A DNA stretch of 64,000 nucleotides from Desulfosporosinus meridiei DSM 13257 (GTDB lineage Bacteria > Bacillota > Desulfitobacteriia > Desulfitobacteriales > Desulfitobacteriaceae), in the NCBI RefSeq assembly GCF_000231385.2, contig NC_018515.1, positions 3,430,501 to 3,494,500 of the forward strand. The letters run 5' to 3'. Within the stretch, counting starts at the first letter, position 1, and the number at the start of each line of letters is the position of its first letter. The position numbers and the translations under genes were made by a program. The notes below the pieces were generated by a model. The model made no database searches, was not told the DNA's origin, and worked only from the letters and a program-made list of their open reading frames with translations. This document shows positions 24,754 through 33,965 of this stretch, piece by piece.

Positions 24754-26139
24754 ATGCACGTTGCATTCCGAAAAATCATGCTCATCAACCCACCTGCGGA
24801 TCTCCGGCTTTGGGAACCTCACAGCGAAAATCTCGGTCTCGGTTACTTGGCTGCCGTTCTCAGGCAGTTAGGATACCAAGTTACCATTCTTGATGCGTCA
24901 CTTTTCCGGCTCGGTGTGTCCGCAACGCTCAAATACGTTCAGGACCAAAAGCCAGATCTGGTCGGCTTTCGTCTGCTCCAAGTCAACATGCCAATTGTGA
25001 TCGACCTGGTGGAGCGTCTGCGTCGCGGAGGCTACACAGGACATATTACAGCGGGCGGGCCAGTCGCTACGATGATGGAGTCTGATATTCTAGGATTAGT
25101 TCCAGGCCTGGATAGCCTCATGGTTGGGGAGGGCGAGGAAACGCTGCCGGAGCTGCTGGAGGCCCTCAACTCGTGCGGCTCCCCGAGACCCTCAGGAGAT
25201 TCTTTAACTAAGATACTCGGCCTGCATTATCGGGATGGCGACACGGTTAGGGCCAACGGACCTCGCCCTCTCATAGAGGATCTCGATGCGCTGCCTTTCC
25301 CGGCTCGGGATACGCTGCCACATATCCTCAGATGGGGCCGACTGCCAATGGTTATCTCCTCCAGAGGGTGCGATGGGCACTGTATCTTTTGCTGTCCAGC
25401 TGCAATGAATGCTAAATCGCCCGGGCCAAAGTGGCGCCCACGCAGCGCCGGCAACGTCGTCGACGAGATCGAGGAACTGCAGCGACGTTACAAGGTGAGC
25501 CATCTTGATTTTTTAGATGATAACTTCTTCGGCCGCGGTGAGGTGGGGGTTCGGAGGGCCTGGGATTTTATCGAGGAATTGCGGCGGCGTGATCTGCGTT
25601 TAAAGTTTTCGATAGAGTGCCGGGTAGACAACGTGGAGGAAGACCTTTTCAAGGCTTTGCGTGACATAGGGTGCGTAGAGGTTCGCATGGGCATCGAGTC
25701 AGGCGTTCAGCGTATACTCGACCGCTACGGCAAAGGAACGACAGTCGAGCAAAACCGCCAGGCTTTGCTCAAGCTAAAAGAGTGGGGCCTGCCGACTAAA
25801 ATCGGGTATATCCCGTTTGATCCGACGTTATCTTTCAATGAACTTATGCAAAACGGGGAGTTTCTACGCTCGGTTGGTAACCCCGAAGCTTTTAACTATA
25901 GTAAGATCGAAGCCGGGGTTGGGACTCCTCTGGAACGCCTGTTCGAGAAGGAGGGGCGCCTGACCAAACCCAAGCCGTGGATGTGTGATTACACGTTTGA
26001 TGAACCAGCCGTGAGCTTTACGTGGAAAGTAGTTCAGGGATATGCAATGGTCAAGCAGACAGCCTTACAACTAGCCGATGGGTGGAAAGTAGGGCTTGCT
26101 GACCTCCAGGCCTTGCTCCGTGGGGAGAGAATCAGATGA
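24754..26139 (+). CDS. B12-binding-domain radical SAM protein
   Basis: 461 residues. N-terminal B12-binding-like Rossmann domain (NPPADLRLWEPHSENLGLGYLAA, TAGGPVATMM), then a radical SAM core with C206-x3-C210-x2-C213 (SRGCDGHCIFC). The family includes P-methylases, BchE-type cyclases and many unknowns; no substrate can be assigned. SD AAGGAGG precedes ATG. Base composition is much more GC-rich than its neighbours, and it stands alone, suggesting acquisition by transfer. Confidence 0.85.
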   Translation: MHVAFRKIMLINPPADLRLWEPHSENLGLGYLAAVLRQLGYQVTILDASLFRLGVSATLKYVQDQKPDLVGFRLLQVNMPIVIDLVERLRRGGYTGHITAGGPVATMMESDILGLVPGLDSLMVGEGEETLPELLEALNSCGSPRPSGDSLTKILGLHYRDGDTVRANGPRPLIEDLDALPFPARDTLPHILRWGRLPMVISSRGCDGHCIFCCPAAMNAKSPGPKWRPRSAGNVVDEIEELQRRYKVSHLDFLDDNFFGRGEVGVRRAWDFIEELRRRDLRLKFSIECRVDNVEEDLFKALRDIGCVEVRMGIESGVQRILDRYGKGTTVEQNRQALLKLKEWGLPTKIGYIPFDPTLSFNELMQNGEFLRSVGNPEAFNYSKIEAGVGTPLERLFEKEGRLTKPKPWMCDYTFDEPAVSFTWKVVQGYAMVKQTALQLADGWKVGLADLQALLRGERIR

Positions 26140-26512
26140 GTTAAGTCTGGGTTCAATTCTGCCTTTAGGAGTCAAGACAGGCAAACTTTAAATTAAAGCA
26201 TACACACTTAGACGCTTTTGTGGTAGTTCTCGATACAGGGGTGCAATTCCCCAAGGTTATTCGGCAAAGCCTCCTCCTGCAGATATTTGAAACTCTACAG
26301 GAGGAGGCTTATTCTGTGCTGAATTATTCAAGACCATTGAAGAATATTTAAAAATAATAAATTAATTCTTTACTTATATTAATATTTAATTTATAATAAT
26401 TATAACATTATAATTACACACTTCACCAGATGTTTATACCTAAGGCTCTATTCTTCTTTAGCTTTAACCAGGTGTAAAAGAATCTATTTAAATTATTTTA
26501 GGAGGAGATTTT
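26140..26512. other. Intergenic region with a strong terminator
   Basis: No gene. A strong hairpin lies at 26269-26308, and an AT-rich stretch (26340-26500) precedes the DoxX gene. GGGGTGCAATTCCCC (26239-26253) is a small palindrome. Confidence 0.5.
26269..26315 (+). terminator. Terminator after the radical SAM gene
   Basis: 11-bp stem GCCTCCTCCTG / CAGGAGGAGGC followed by TTATTCTG. Confidence 0.65.
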
Positions 26513-27064
26513 ATGACATCTTATATTGAAACAGTAAAGACACAGTTTAGAGATCGGAAAGTTGCTTTATTGGTGATCATCTTCACAGTAACAAGATTAA
26601 TCTATGGATGGGCTTGGGTAGAGTCTGCTTCGCACAAGTTAGCTTGGTTTTCTGATGGCAAACTAAATTCAGCCGGAAAAATTGAAACTCTCATTACTAA
26701 TATAGCAGGTCCAAAGGTTACCAACTTCGATCCACTATACATTAACAAAGGATTTTCTTGGCTAGCGCAAAATATCTTTCTAAGTATGCCAGGTGTGACA
26801 GATACCTTAGTAGTAATTTTCGAACTGTTAGTGGGTTTATCAATGCTCCTGGGATTTCGGATATTCTGGTTTGCTCTTTTAGCAATGTTTATGAATGTAC
26901 AGTTCCTAGCCGGTGGGTCATTTAATAATTTTGGCTACATTTGGACTAACTTAGCATTTTTAAAATTTGCTCCCTATGCCGAACTTCTGGGAGTAGGAGG
27001 ATTCCTGAAATACAAACAAAATAAGGAATTATTAAGCCAAAGCAAGGAACTATCAACCACTTGA
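26513..27064 (+). CDS. DoxX/DoxD-like membrane protein
   Basis: 183 residues with four hydrophobic segments. N-terminal VTRLIYGWAWVESASHKL (family GWxxxxxGxxKL-like), then VVIFELLVGLSMLLGF and MFMNVQFLAGGS. DoxX family proteins work with quinone- or thiol-linked oxidoreductases; the partner is not in this window. SD GGAGGAG before ATG, and its own terminator follows. Confidence 0.75.
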   Translation: MTSYIETVKTQFRDRKVALLVIIFTVTRLIYGWAWVESASHKLAWFSDGKLNSAGKIETLITNIAGPKVTNFDPLYINKGFSWLAQNIFLSMPGVTDTLVVIFELLVGLSMLLGFRIFWFALLAMFMNVQFLAGGSFNNFGYIWTNLAFLKFAPYAELLGVGGFLKYKQNKELLSQSKELSTT

Positions 27065-27116
27065 TTCAAATTCAGACCGATCAGGATACAATTGTATTCC
27101 TAAGCTCAAGACAACT

Positions 27117-27162
27117 ACACCCTACGACGGGATAGCTCCACCCGTCGGGGGTGTATTTTTTT
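27117..27162 (+). terminator. Terminator after doxX-like gene
   Basis: Stem ACACCC-TA-CGACGGG / CCCGTCG-GGGGTGT (27117-27131 with 27141-27154), then a run of seven T's. Confidence 0.85.
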
Positions 27163-27196
27163 AAAAATTTACTTTATAGTAAGAAAAGGAGCAATC

Positions 27197-28108
27197 GTGC
27201 GACGAGGGGGGTATCAATCAATGGAATATTTACTGGAAATGCTTAAGTGGATTCAATCTATCAGAAATCCTGTGCTAGACCAGGTTTTTACTTCGATTAC
27301 CGTATTGGGTGAAGACTATTTTGCTATTGCGATTTTATGCCTAATATTGTGGTGTGTGAGTAAAAAGTCCGGTTACGTGATTGGCTTTGCCTACCTGACA
27401 TCTTGGATATTCAATTTTTCTTTGAAAGAGGCTTTTAAAATACCAAGACCTTTTGTACTGGATAAAAGCATTATCCCTATAAGACCAGAAACAGCCACAG
27501 GCTATTCCTTCCCCAGCGGTCATACTCAGGGTATATCGGCCTTGAGCACAGCCGCAGCATCAGCATTCCGAAGAAGATGGATCTATGCTGCAGGGATCAT
27601 ACTGGTGATCCTTATGGCTATGTCCAGGCTCTATCTAGGAGTCCATACACTTCTGGATGTAGCGGTCGGAGCAGTTGCGGGTTTTGCCTGGGTATATGCC
27701 GCCAATTTTGTATTCAGCTATGCCGAAAGGACAAACCGGAAGGCACTGCTGCTAATCCTGTTTATTCCAATGCTGCTGGGTATGATTCTTGTACGAACCC
27801 ATGACTATTACAAAATCGCCGGAACCTTCTCCAGCTTTATCATCGGGTACCTGCTGGATTCCCGGTACATACATTATGAAGCAAAGGGCCTGATCTGGCA
27901 GCAGGTTATTAAGTTTATTCTTGGTATGACCATACTGATTGCCCTTAAGATTATTGTCAAGGAAGTACTGGGCGAAACCCTTACATCAGATTACATACGC
28001 TATCTTAGCATAGGATTTTGGATAACCGTTGCAGCTCCCTTGCTGTTTAATAAAATGTTCGCCGCAAAACCCTATGATACTGCCGATAAAGTTAACAGCC
28101 AAATTTAG
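27197..28108 (+). CDS. PAP2-family phosphatase
   Basis: About 303 residues, six or more membrane segments. The three phosphatase motifs are present: KEAFKIPRP, YSFPSGHTQG and SRLYLGVHTLLDV, so the active site is complete. Probably hydrolyses a lipid pyrophosphate or phosphate at the membrane. GTG 27197 has AAAAGGAG upstream; ATG 27221 with GAGGGGGG is an alternative. The C-terminal four-helix extension (about 190-290) is longer than in minimal PAP2 proteins. Confidence 0.88.
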   Translation: MRRGGYQSMEYLLEMLKWIQSIRNPVLDQVFTSITVLGEDYFAIAILCLILWCVSKKSGYVIGFAYLTSWIFNFSLKEAFKIPRPFVLDKSIIPIRPETATGYSFPSGHTQGISALSTAAASAFRRRWIYAAGIILVILMAMSRLYLGVHTLLDVAVGAVAGFAWVYAANFVFSYAERTNRKALLLILFIPMLLGMILVRTHDYYKIAGTFSSFIIGYLLDSRYIHYEAKGLIWQQVIKFILGMTILIALKIIVKEVLGETLTSDYIRYLSIGFWITVAAPLLFNKMFAAKPYDTADKVNSQI

Positions 28109-28413
28109 TATCTTTACTCTCAGGAAGGTACCTTCTCCCCTTTTGTTTTCCACGGTGTAGAATATGACTAGGCTTACAGCCCCAACAGCGGAAGAAACCC
28201 GAATAGTCGTAATGAAGGCGACCATCAGAAAACATGGCACGAGAGTAGTCCATAGCTATTTAAGTTTATTTTCATCGCATTCACAATACCCTCCTGTCCC
28301 ATTATATAATGGTTTATGAGCTTAAAGAAGGGATATTGTACTTCTTTTCTCATTCCTGCCTACTGCAGATGTATAATATATTAATAGGTAAAAATACTGG
28401 AAGGATGAAGTAC
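28109..28413. other. Intergenic region before cysK
   Basis: No supported gene. A TATAAT at about 28374-28379, preceded by TG, may serve cysK. A minus-strand frame starting MPCFLMVAF overlaps the PAP2 gene end and is not convincing. Confidence 0.4.
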
Positions 28414-29313
28414 ATGTTCAACAATATTCTTGCTACTATTGGACATACTCCTCTAGTCAGAATCAACAAGCTAAACCCCAATCCAGATGTTCAGCTCTAC
28501 GCAAAGCTGGAGAGTTTCAACCCAACTGGTAGTATCAAGGACCGGATTGCCTTAAAAATGATTGAGCAAGCAGAGGAAAGCGGTGCCTTAACTCGAGATA
28601 AAATTATCATTGAACCTACCTCTGGTAATACCGGAATTGGCCTAGCCATGACAGGCGCAGTAAAAGGTTATTCCGTGGAAATAGTCATGAGCGAGTCTGT
28701 TTCCATTGAGCGTCGTAAAATGATAGAAGCTTTTGGCGCAAAAATTATCCTTACGGAGGCTTCCCAGGGAACTGACGGAGCGATTAGGAAAACTAAGGAA
28801 CTCTGCCGCAATAATCCTGATAAGTATTTTATGCCGAACCAGTTTTCCAATGAATTCAACAAGCTGGCCCATTATTATACTACAGCCAATGAAATCTGGG
28901 AGGATACCCAGGGAAAGGTCACCCATTTTGTCTCGGCACTTGGTACATCTGGAACCATCATGGGTGTAGGAATGGGACTAAAAAATAGAAATTCCAATAT
29001 TCAGATCGTGGAGGCTCACCCTGTTCTCGGCCACTACATTCAAGGCCTCAAAAATATGGAGGAGGCAATTGTCCCAGAGATCTACGATCCAACGAAAATT
29101 GATCGGACGATAATGATTGAATCTGAAGCAGCCTTTGCCATGTGCAGGGACATCGTATTACAGGAAGGGATTTTTGTGGGTATGAGCAGTGGGGCCGCCA
29201 TGCTTGCGGCCCTGGAATGCATCAAGGATATGAAGGAAGGCTTTGTGGTAGTCCTCTTCTCTGATGGAGGGGAAAAATATCTCAGTACAAGTTTGTTCAA
29301 TCCACCAGGTTAA
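28414..29313 (+). CDS. cysK: Cysteine synthase (O-acetylserine sulfhydrylase)
   Basis: 299 residues, PLP fold-type II. PLP-binding Lys42 in GSIKDR; phosphate and substrate loops EPTSGNTGIG and LGTSGTIMGVG; C-terminal SDGGEKYLST. It makes cysteine from O-acetylserine and sulfide. ATG 28414 is chosen over upstream starts because GGAAGG lies 9 bases before it and the family starts at this point (NNILATIGHTPLV). No serine acetyltransferase next door. Confidence 0.92.
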   Translation: MFNNILATIGHTPLVRINKLNPNPDVQLYAKLESFNPTGSIKDRIALKMIEQAEESGALTRDKIIIEPTSGNTGIGLAMTGAVKGYSVEIVMSESVSIERRKMIEAFGAKIILTEASQGTDGAIRKTKELCRNNPDKYFMPNQFSNEFNKLAHYYTTANEIWEDTQGKVTHFVSALGTSGTIMGVGMGLKNRNSNIQIVEAHPVLGHYIQGLKNMEEAIVPEIYDPTKIDRTIMIESEAAFAMCRDIVLQEGIFVGMSSGAAMLAALECIKDMKEGFVVVLFSDGGEKYLSTSLFNPPG

Positions 29314-29366
29314 TAAATATCATCCTCCAGTCCTTCTAACAACATATTGAGCGAATATCATCCGCT

Positions 29367-29390
29367 GGCCGCCTCGAGTATGAGGCGGCC
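29367..29390. repeat. GCCGCCTC hairpin repeat
   Basis: GGCCGCCTC, 6-base loop, GAGGCGGCC. Member of the family also at 51719-51741 and 57388-57410 (half copy at 5626). It abuts a toxin-gene fragment at 29391-29445. Confidence 0.7.
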
Positions 29391-29445
29391 TGATAACAAT
29401 GAGTGTCGCGAATGCAATCATGAGATACATCGCCTCAACTATTTA
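29391..29445 (-). pseudogene. Fragment of the type I toxin gene
   Basis: Minus strand reads IVEAMYLMIAFATLIVI, matching the intact toxin at 57189-57266 (VEAMYLMIAFATLVVMIM). The upstream start region is lost, and the end is replaced by the GCCGCCTC hairpin. Confidence 0.75.
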
Positions 29446-29559
29446 ATTCTAATATCAAACTCGCCCGTAATCCGACTTGGATAATCCTGAATTTGTAATG
29501 TGATTGGAGATTGGTAAGATTGGTTATCCGGTGTGGGGCATAGTGGGTATTATATTGCT

Positions 29560-30108
29560 CTAAAAATCGTATTCAAAATACTCCTTAACAAAATTAGCCA
29601 TATTTTCTTCTCCGATATAATCTAAATCCGTATCGTTAAAATACAAATATGCAATGCTTTTGTTCTCTTCAGATGTTCCAATCATACCGAAAGATTTCGG
29701 AAATCGTGTATTGTCTTCTCCATTACCGGCCACAACCTTAAAAGAATAACTATTGATTGAAAACTCATGTTCAGGAATAATATCTTTACTTATGTTAGCG
29801 TCAAAGATTTTTTGATCTAGAAAGGTATATTTTTCTCCTAATTTTTCCTTTTCACTCTTATACGTTTTATCATCGTAGTATACAATGAGAGCAACCGAGT
29901 TAGATTCAAATACAAATGATTTATGAGTATATCTGTATTCCATATGCCGGTATTCTGGTAAATCATCAAGAGTTGGCATAATGTCTTTTGCATTTGTATC
30001 AAGTAAGGTGCCACTGCTAAGATAACCTTCAGTATTTGCACTTGATTTGCTACAGCCAGTAATGAAAAGAACAAAAATAACCAATATAATAATTATGTTT
30101 TTTCTCAT
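29560..30108 (-). CDS. Lipoprotein of unknown function
   Basis: 182 residues with a lipoprotein signal (IIIILVIFVLFITGC, lipobox LFITGC). The mature part has no recognised family; mixed strands and acidic stretches (YNFNDTDLDY-like end). A promoter at about 30178, matching the toxin promoter at 57 kb, lies upstream in the right direction. Confidence 0.7.
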   Translation of the reverse strand: MRKNIIIILVIFVLFITGCSKSSANTEGYLSSGTLLDTNAKDIMPTLDDLPEYRHMEYRYTHKSFVFESNSVALIVYYDDKTYKSEKEKLGEKYTFLDQKIFDANISKDIIPEHEFSINSYSFKVVAGNGEDNTRFPKSFGMIGTSEENKSIAYLYFNDTDLDYIGEENMANFVKEYFEYDF

Positions 30109-30174
30109 TTTAATTTACCTCTCCCCAAACAACTTACATCACTTTATGAACTTAAAGATAACCTGTCATAAGCA

Positions 30175-30222
30175 TTATAGCATAATCTTCCAGATATAAG
30201 GATGAAACTTATCCTTGATGGG
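30175..30222 (-). promoter_or_regulatory. Copy of the toxin-locus promoter, upstream of the lipoprotein gene
   Basis: On the minus strand GATAAGTTTCAT ... CTGGAAGATTATGCTATAAT matches the region 57326-57365 upstream of the intact toxin. The -10 is TGCTATAAT. It is now positioned to drive the lipoprotein gene. Confidence 0.6.
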
Positions 30223-30269
30223 CAAAAGGATGATTCCAGGGAAGCCCCCCTCCCAGTAACATCAACAAC

Positions 30270-30323
30270 CATAAGTAAGCATATGCCTCGCGCCGAATGG
30301 CGCGAGGCATATGCTTACTTATG
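30270..30323. repeat. 25-bp perfect inverted repeat
   Basis: Arms 30270-30294 and 30299-30323 pair perfectly over 25 bp around a 4-base loop (GAAT). No T-run on either side. It lies between two convergent or unrelated transcripts. Confidence 0.8.
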
Positions 30324-30503
30324 ATCGCTTCTCCACTTCAAATGCTGTCTAAGCCTGTCCAAAAAGAAGATGTTAAGTCCATATTGAATAAATATTAGCT
30401 TGGAAAACCGGCAATAGTTACAGATTTGAGCTTTAGACGTCTCTTTTAAGAGTTTTGCAATCGTTAGGTAACTTATCAAAGAGTGGCCGGTTAATCTTCT
30501 TAT

Positions 30504-32000
30504 TCAACCTATGACCATAACCTTACCATTAGCTAAAGGAAACACAAAATCCAAATCCCTTTCATCTTTGTACTTATCATAAGTTTTTCGCCATTCAATA
30601 GTGTTATCATGCTTATATTTGATCACTACAAGCTCAGTATCATACCAAATGGAAGAGACATAGGCCGGTTGAGGTATACATTTTATTTCCCTGACAGCAG
30701 TAACTATGTAACCGCCGTCCGACGTGGGCCTGATCTTCCCTGCCGCATATTTTATATCATCCATTCTTTTCTCTTCCTGCCCATTATAATCAACAACCAA
30801 GATACTGCCTTGATTTTGTTGTCCTGCCGCAATAATAATCTTGTTATTTGGAAGCAAAGATAAAACACTCCCCCACAACCCCTTATGAAGGTCGGATTTC
30901 AACCATACTCTGTTTCCATTTTCATCAAGCTTGATTAGAAATCCGCTGACAAGAGTACCTTCAATGACGCTGCTCCCCTTGTCACCAAGAACATAGACAT
31001 AACCGTCAGCAAGGCCAAGTTGATTGTAGACAAAGTGTTCGTTTTCGTTAGTCTTGACTACCCATTGCAAGGAAAGGTTTACAGCGATCCTAGCAACAAA
31101 ATCAGCAAACTTTTGTCCTTCAGGCAGTCCGAAATCTCCATTTTGTGATGTCGTGTGGCCATTGATGAGCATTCCCAGATCCTTGTCATATTTTGCACCG
31201 TCAAGATTTTCAAAGCCACTGCCCCCATACCCTTTTTGCTGTATGACCTGACCATCTTTAGCCAGTTTCGTAATGACAATATCGAATTCTCCACCCCTCG
31301 TCTGTTTCCCGTTTTCACCCAACCACTTTCCTACCGCCAGGATTTCTTCCTTCTCAGTGATAAAAAGATACCGCAGCATATCCCCTAGATCATCGTCAAA
31401 CTCCCGTTGCCAAAGTTCTTCCCCATTCTTATCACATTTTACAAGGATACTTTTTTCGCAAATCATGCCCTGCTCACTGTAACGGGGAGATGTCTGAACT
31501 GAAAAGACATAACTTCCATCAGGAAAAACCTGCAGATTATTGATCTCTCCCGAGATTGTCGGGTACATGTAAACCTTGTCCCAGACAACGTTGCCTTCAA
31601 GATCCAGCTTCAATATTTTAGGCCAGCTTTTAGAATTATTTTCATTAACCAAACTCGTTGCAAGATTTACTTTATAACCGCAGAGAAGCCCGTCGTTTGT
31701 TTCTCTGACAATCAAATCGCCCAAAGAATCAATGTTCAGATCCATCTTTATCTCAGGAACCATGCTAGGGTTTATATCTTCCAACTTGACATAATTTGTT
31801 GATATTCCGCTGATCGTTAGCCAATTATTTTCGTTATTAAAATTATTTTGCAAATGCTGCCCTGCCACAGGTAAGCCTTCATCAGTATTCTCTGGTTCAC
31901 TCTTACCTGTACTAAGTCCAGGCTTGCTGAACCCTAACGATGACCATAACAAGGCACAAAGCAAGCCAAACATGAGAACTAATTGTATCTTCCTTTTCAA
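30504..32000 (-). CDS. Exported beta-propeller-like protein
   Basis: About 498 residues. Signal sequence KRKIQLVLMFGLLCALLW; then repeated blades of the form W..V.K.D..GN.VW (ILKLDLEGNVVWDK, LVKCDKNGEELWQREF, LIKLDENGNRVWLK, VIKYKHDNTIEWRK), typical of PQQ/quinoprotein-like propellers without catalytic motifs. TTG 32000 is preferred: GAGGGAG is 8 bases upstream and the signal peptide begins there; TTG 32045 is possible. Probably a surface sensing or binding protein. Controlled by palindromes at 32060-32097. Confidence 0.75.
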   Translation of the reverse strand: MKRKIQLVLMFGLLCALLWSSLGFSKPGLSTGKSEPENTDEGLPVAGQHLQNNFNNENNWLTISGISTNYVKLEDINPSMVPEIKMDLNIDSLGDLIVRETNDGLLCGYKVNLATSLVNENNSKSWPKILKLDLEGNVVWDKVYMYPTISGEINNLQVFPDGSYVFSVQTSPRYSEQGMICEKSILVKCDKNGEELWQREFDDDLGDMLRYLFITEKEEILAVGKWLGENGKQTRGGEFDIVITKLAKDGQVIQQKGYGGSGFENLDGAKYDKDLGMLINGHTTSQNGDFGLPEGQKFADFVARIAVNLSLQWVVKTNENEHFVYNQLGLADGYVYVLGDKGSSVIEGTLVSGFLIKLDENGNRVWLKSDLHKGLWGSVLSLLPNNKIIIAAGQQNQGSILVVDYNGQEEKRMDDIKYAAGKIRPTSDGGYIVTAVREIKCIPQPAYVSSIWYDTELVVIKYKHDNTIEWRKTYDKYKDERDLDFVFPLANGKVMVIG

Positions 32001-32051
32001 ACTGTCATCTCCCTCACAATTCATATTAAGTTCGATATTGTTCAAGAAAAT

Positions 32052-32105
32052 AACTCCAGACTATTGCAATAGTTTTAGTTTATACTACTGCAATAGTCTG
32101 GAGTT
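32052..32105 (-). promoter_or_regulatory. Tandem palindromic operators upstream of the propeller gene
   Basis: ACTATTGCAATAGT (32060-32073, perfect 14-bp palindrome) and ACTACTGCAATAGT (32084-32097, one mismatch pair), centres 24 bp apart. Together they also form a 17-bp stem (32052-32068 with 32089-32105). Twin sites of this kind suit a dimeric winged-helix repressor of the BlaI or GntR/YtrA type. Confidence 0.6.
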
Positions 32106-32218
32106 GTCAAGGAGAATCTACTTCGCTTAACTGTTCTCTTGGCCGAAAGTTCCAACTACGTCTAAAAAGAAAAATCCTGTTCATAGGGCATTAGTATTTA
32201 CTCATGTTAATTTGATTA

Positions 32219-33826
32219 CTAAAGCAGCTTCACGATACTATTGACTGTTTCTTTTTCTTCTACATATTTCACACTGATTGTATCGCCAATTTTTAGGAAG
32301 GGTAATCTTTCTGATTGGGAGATATTTGCAGTAAAGACATCCTCCTGTCCTTCTAACAGGATATAGTAATAAGTATTTCCTTCGATAACGAGATTTTGAA
32401 TATTAGTGATCTTAGCTGTTACATCAAACTGTTCTTTGAGTTCTGAAACTTTTTCGGTTGTGGCTGTACCCTTATTCGTAAACATTGCAAAAGTTTCTTC
32501 TACAGTAATACCGATAATTACCTTTTGATAATCCTCAGCATCTACTAACGCATACATCTTAATAAGCCCTGCGTTATCTTTTAAAGACATGAAATAGGTT
32601 GGCTTTCCGTTGATATTTAAAAGAAGAGGAAACGTCGAGACATACCCTTTCTCTTGTACTGCACCTTGAGCGCTTTCCATAGCGGAATATTCTTCGGCTG
32701 ACGGTATACTGTAAAATGTCATATCTTTTGTTCGTAGATTGACTAGGATAAACCCAATATTTGATTCATCACGCACTACAGAGGTTATTCCTGTATACAA
32801 ATACACATCATCATTAATGGCTAGATAGTTGTATCCATCTGTTGAAGCAAGCACACCTCGTTGTCCAACGACTGAATTCCAAAAACCACCTTGATATTTA
32901 CCATTGTAATTAACTTGTTCTACCACAAGTTCAGACTCAAAGACTGTATCCACCCAGGTTGGAACCTCTTCAATGCCTATTTTTTGATGCTCTCCTGTTG
33001 AAGCATTTAACATAATCACTTCTTTTACGTCAGTACCTCCGAAAAGACCAATTTTCTTTTCAAGCACTGCTACAATCCAATATGGTGTACCTTCTTCATC
33101 AACTTCAAAGCTAAAGTTCCCGAAAATATCGTTCATATAATTAAATCTTAAGTATCGTTCTACATTTCTTCCAAATCGTTCGCTTTCTGAATACATGATA
33201 GCGTGTTTTGGTTTTTCCAGAGTTACTTTTCCGTTAATCATATCGACCATAATATAATTTGGAAGTCCGGCTTGCTTATTATTAAGCCATTTAAAGAACC
33301 CGGCATATTCCAAGGGGGACACTCTAACCGGCTTTCCCTGGTAATTGATTTGCGTATAATCCGAAGCAACACTAAACTGTGAGACCAATTCAACGATCTC
33401 ACCCATTTTTCTGTCTCCCAATCTTTGGGCGGTATCTCTATCAACGGTTGGGACTTGATTAAAGGCTATTTCTGCAACATCTTCTGCAAAATTCCCTTCC
33501 TGCTTTTCAATTAAAGTAGCGTATCGGTGAGCATGGAATAATGGCGTAGAATAAATTTCCATTATTCCGACAACTGCTATTATAAGCATTGACGCCCTGA
33601 GCAGATAAGACCATGCTTGCGGCTTCTTCTTTAAGGTAATCTTTTTTTCGTTAACGGCTACTTGGGGCAAAAGAAATAATCCGGCACCCAAAAGAAGCAT
33701 GCTGCAAAAGTATGCCCAGAAACCCACTGATTGGATGTTAATAGGCACAAGCAGAAAATAATATGAGATTAAGATAAGTGCAACCCAAATAATCGCTGTA
33801 ATGATGTTTCCCTTGGCATTTTTCAT
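32219..33826 (-). CDS. Large membrane-anchored extracytoplasmic protein
   Basis: 535 residues. Three hydrophobic segments in the first 95 residues (IITAIIWVALILISYYFLL, FWAYFCSMLLLGAGLFLL, MLIIAVVGIMEIY), then a long soluble domain rich in beta strands, ending with a small barrel-like part (ITNIQNLVIEGNTYYYILLEG). I do not recognise the family. Length and clean frame show an intact gene. Confidence 0.7.
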   Translation of the reverse strand: MKNAKGNIITAIIWVALILISYYFLLVPINIQSVGFWAYFCSMLLLGAGLFLLPQVAVNEKKITLKKKPQAWSYLLRASMLIIAVVGIMEIYSTPLFHAHRYATLIEKQEGNFAEDVAEIAFNQVPTVDRDTAQRLGDRKMGEIVELVSQFSVASDYTQINYQGKPVRVSPLEYAGFFKWLNNKQAGLPNYIMVDMINGKVTLEKPKHAIMYSESERFGRNVERYLRFNYMNDIFGNFSFEVDEEGTPYWIVAVLEKKIGLFGGTDVKEVIMLNASTGEHQKIGIEEVPTWVDTVFESELVVEQVNYNGKYQGGFWNSVVGQRGVLASTDGYNYLAINDDVYLYTGITSVVRDESNIGFILVNLRTKDMTFYSIPSAEEYSAMESAQGAVQEKGYVSTFPLLLNINGKPTYFMSLKDNAGLIKMYALVDAEDYQKVIIGITVEETFAMFTNKGTATTEKVSELKEQFDVTAKITNIQNLVIEGNTYYYILLEGQEDVFTANISQSERLPFLKIGDTISVKYVEEKETVNSIVKLL

Positions 33827-33965
33827 AGTTTTTGTTCCCTTCCTTTGTCATCACAGTTCATTCCCTCATGGAAGTTAAACGTTATATCGGCCTGCGGCGC
33901 ATGAAGTTTTCAAGAGATTATGCGGACCAAAATCACTGTTCCCTGTACAGCGCACTGTTTTATAT

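Noticed and set aside
26139-26260. tRNA-like gene (GGGTTCAATTCT and GGTGCAATTCC look like T-arms)
   Set aside because: No matching acceptor, D-arm or anticodon stem could be built around either string.
27986-28240. 84-codon minus-strand ORF at the end of the PAP2 gene
   Set aside because: More than a third overlaps the PAP2 coding sequence and no ribosome binding site precedes it.
30609-30863. Plus-strand ORF inside the exported propeller gene
   Set aside because: Opposite-strand shadow without ribosome binding site or protein-like composition.
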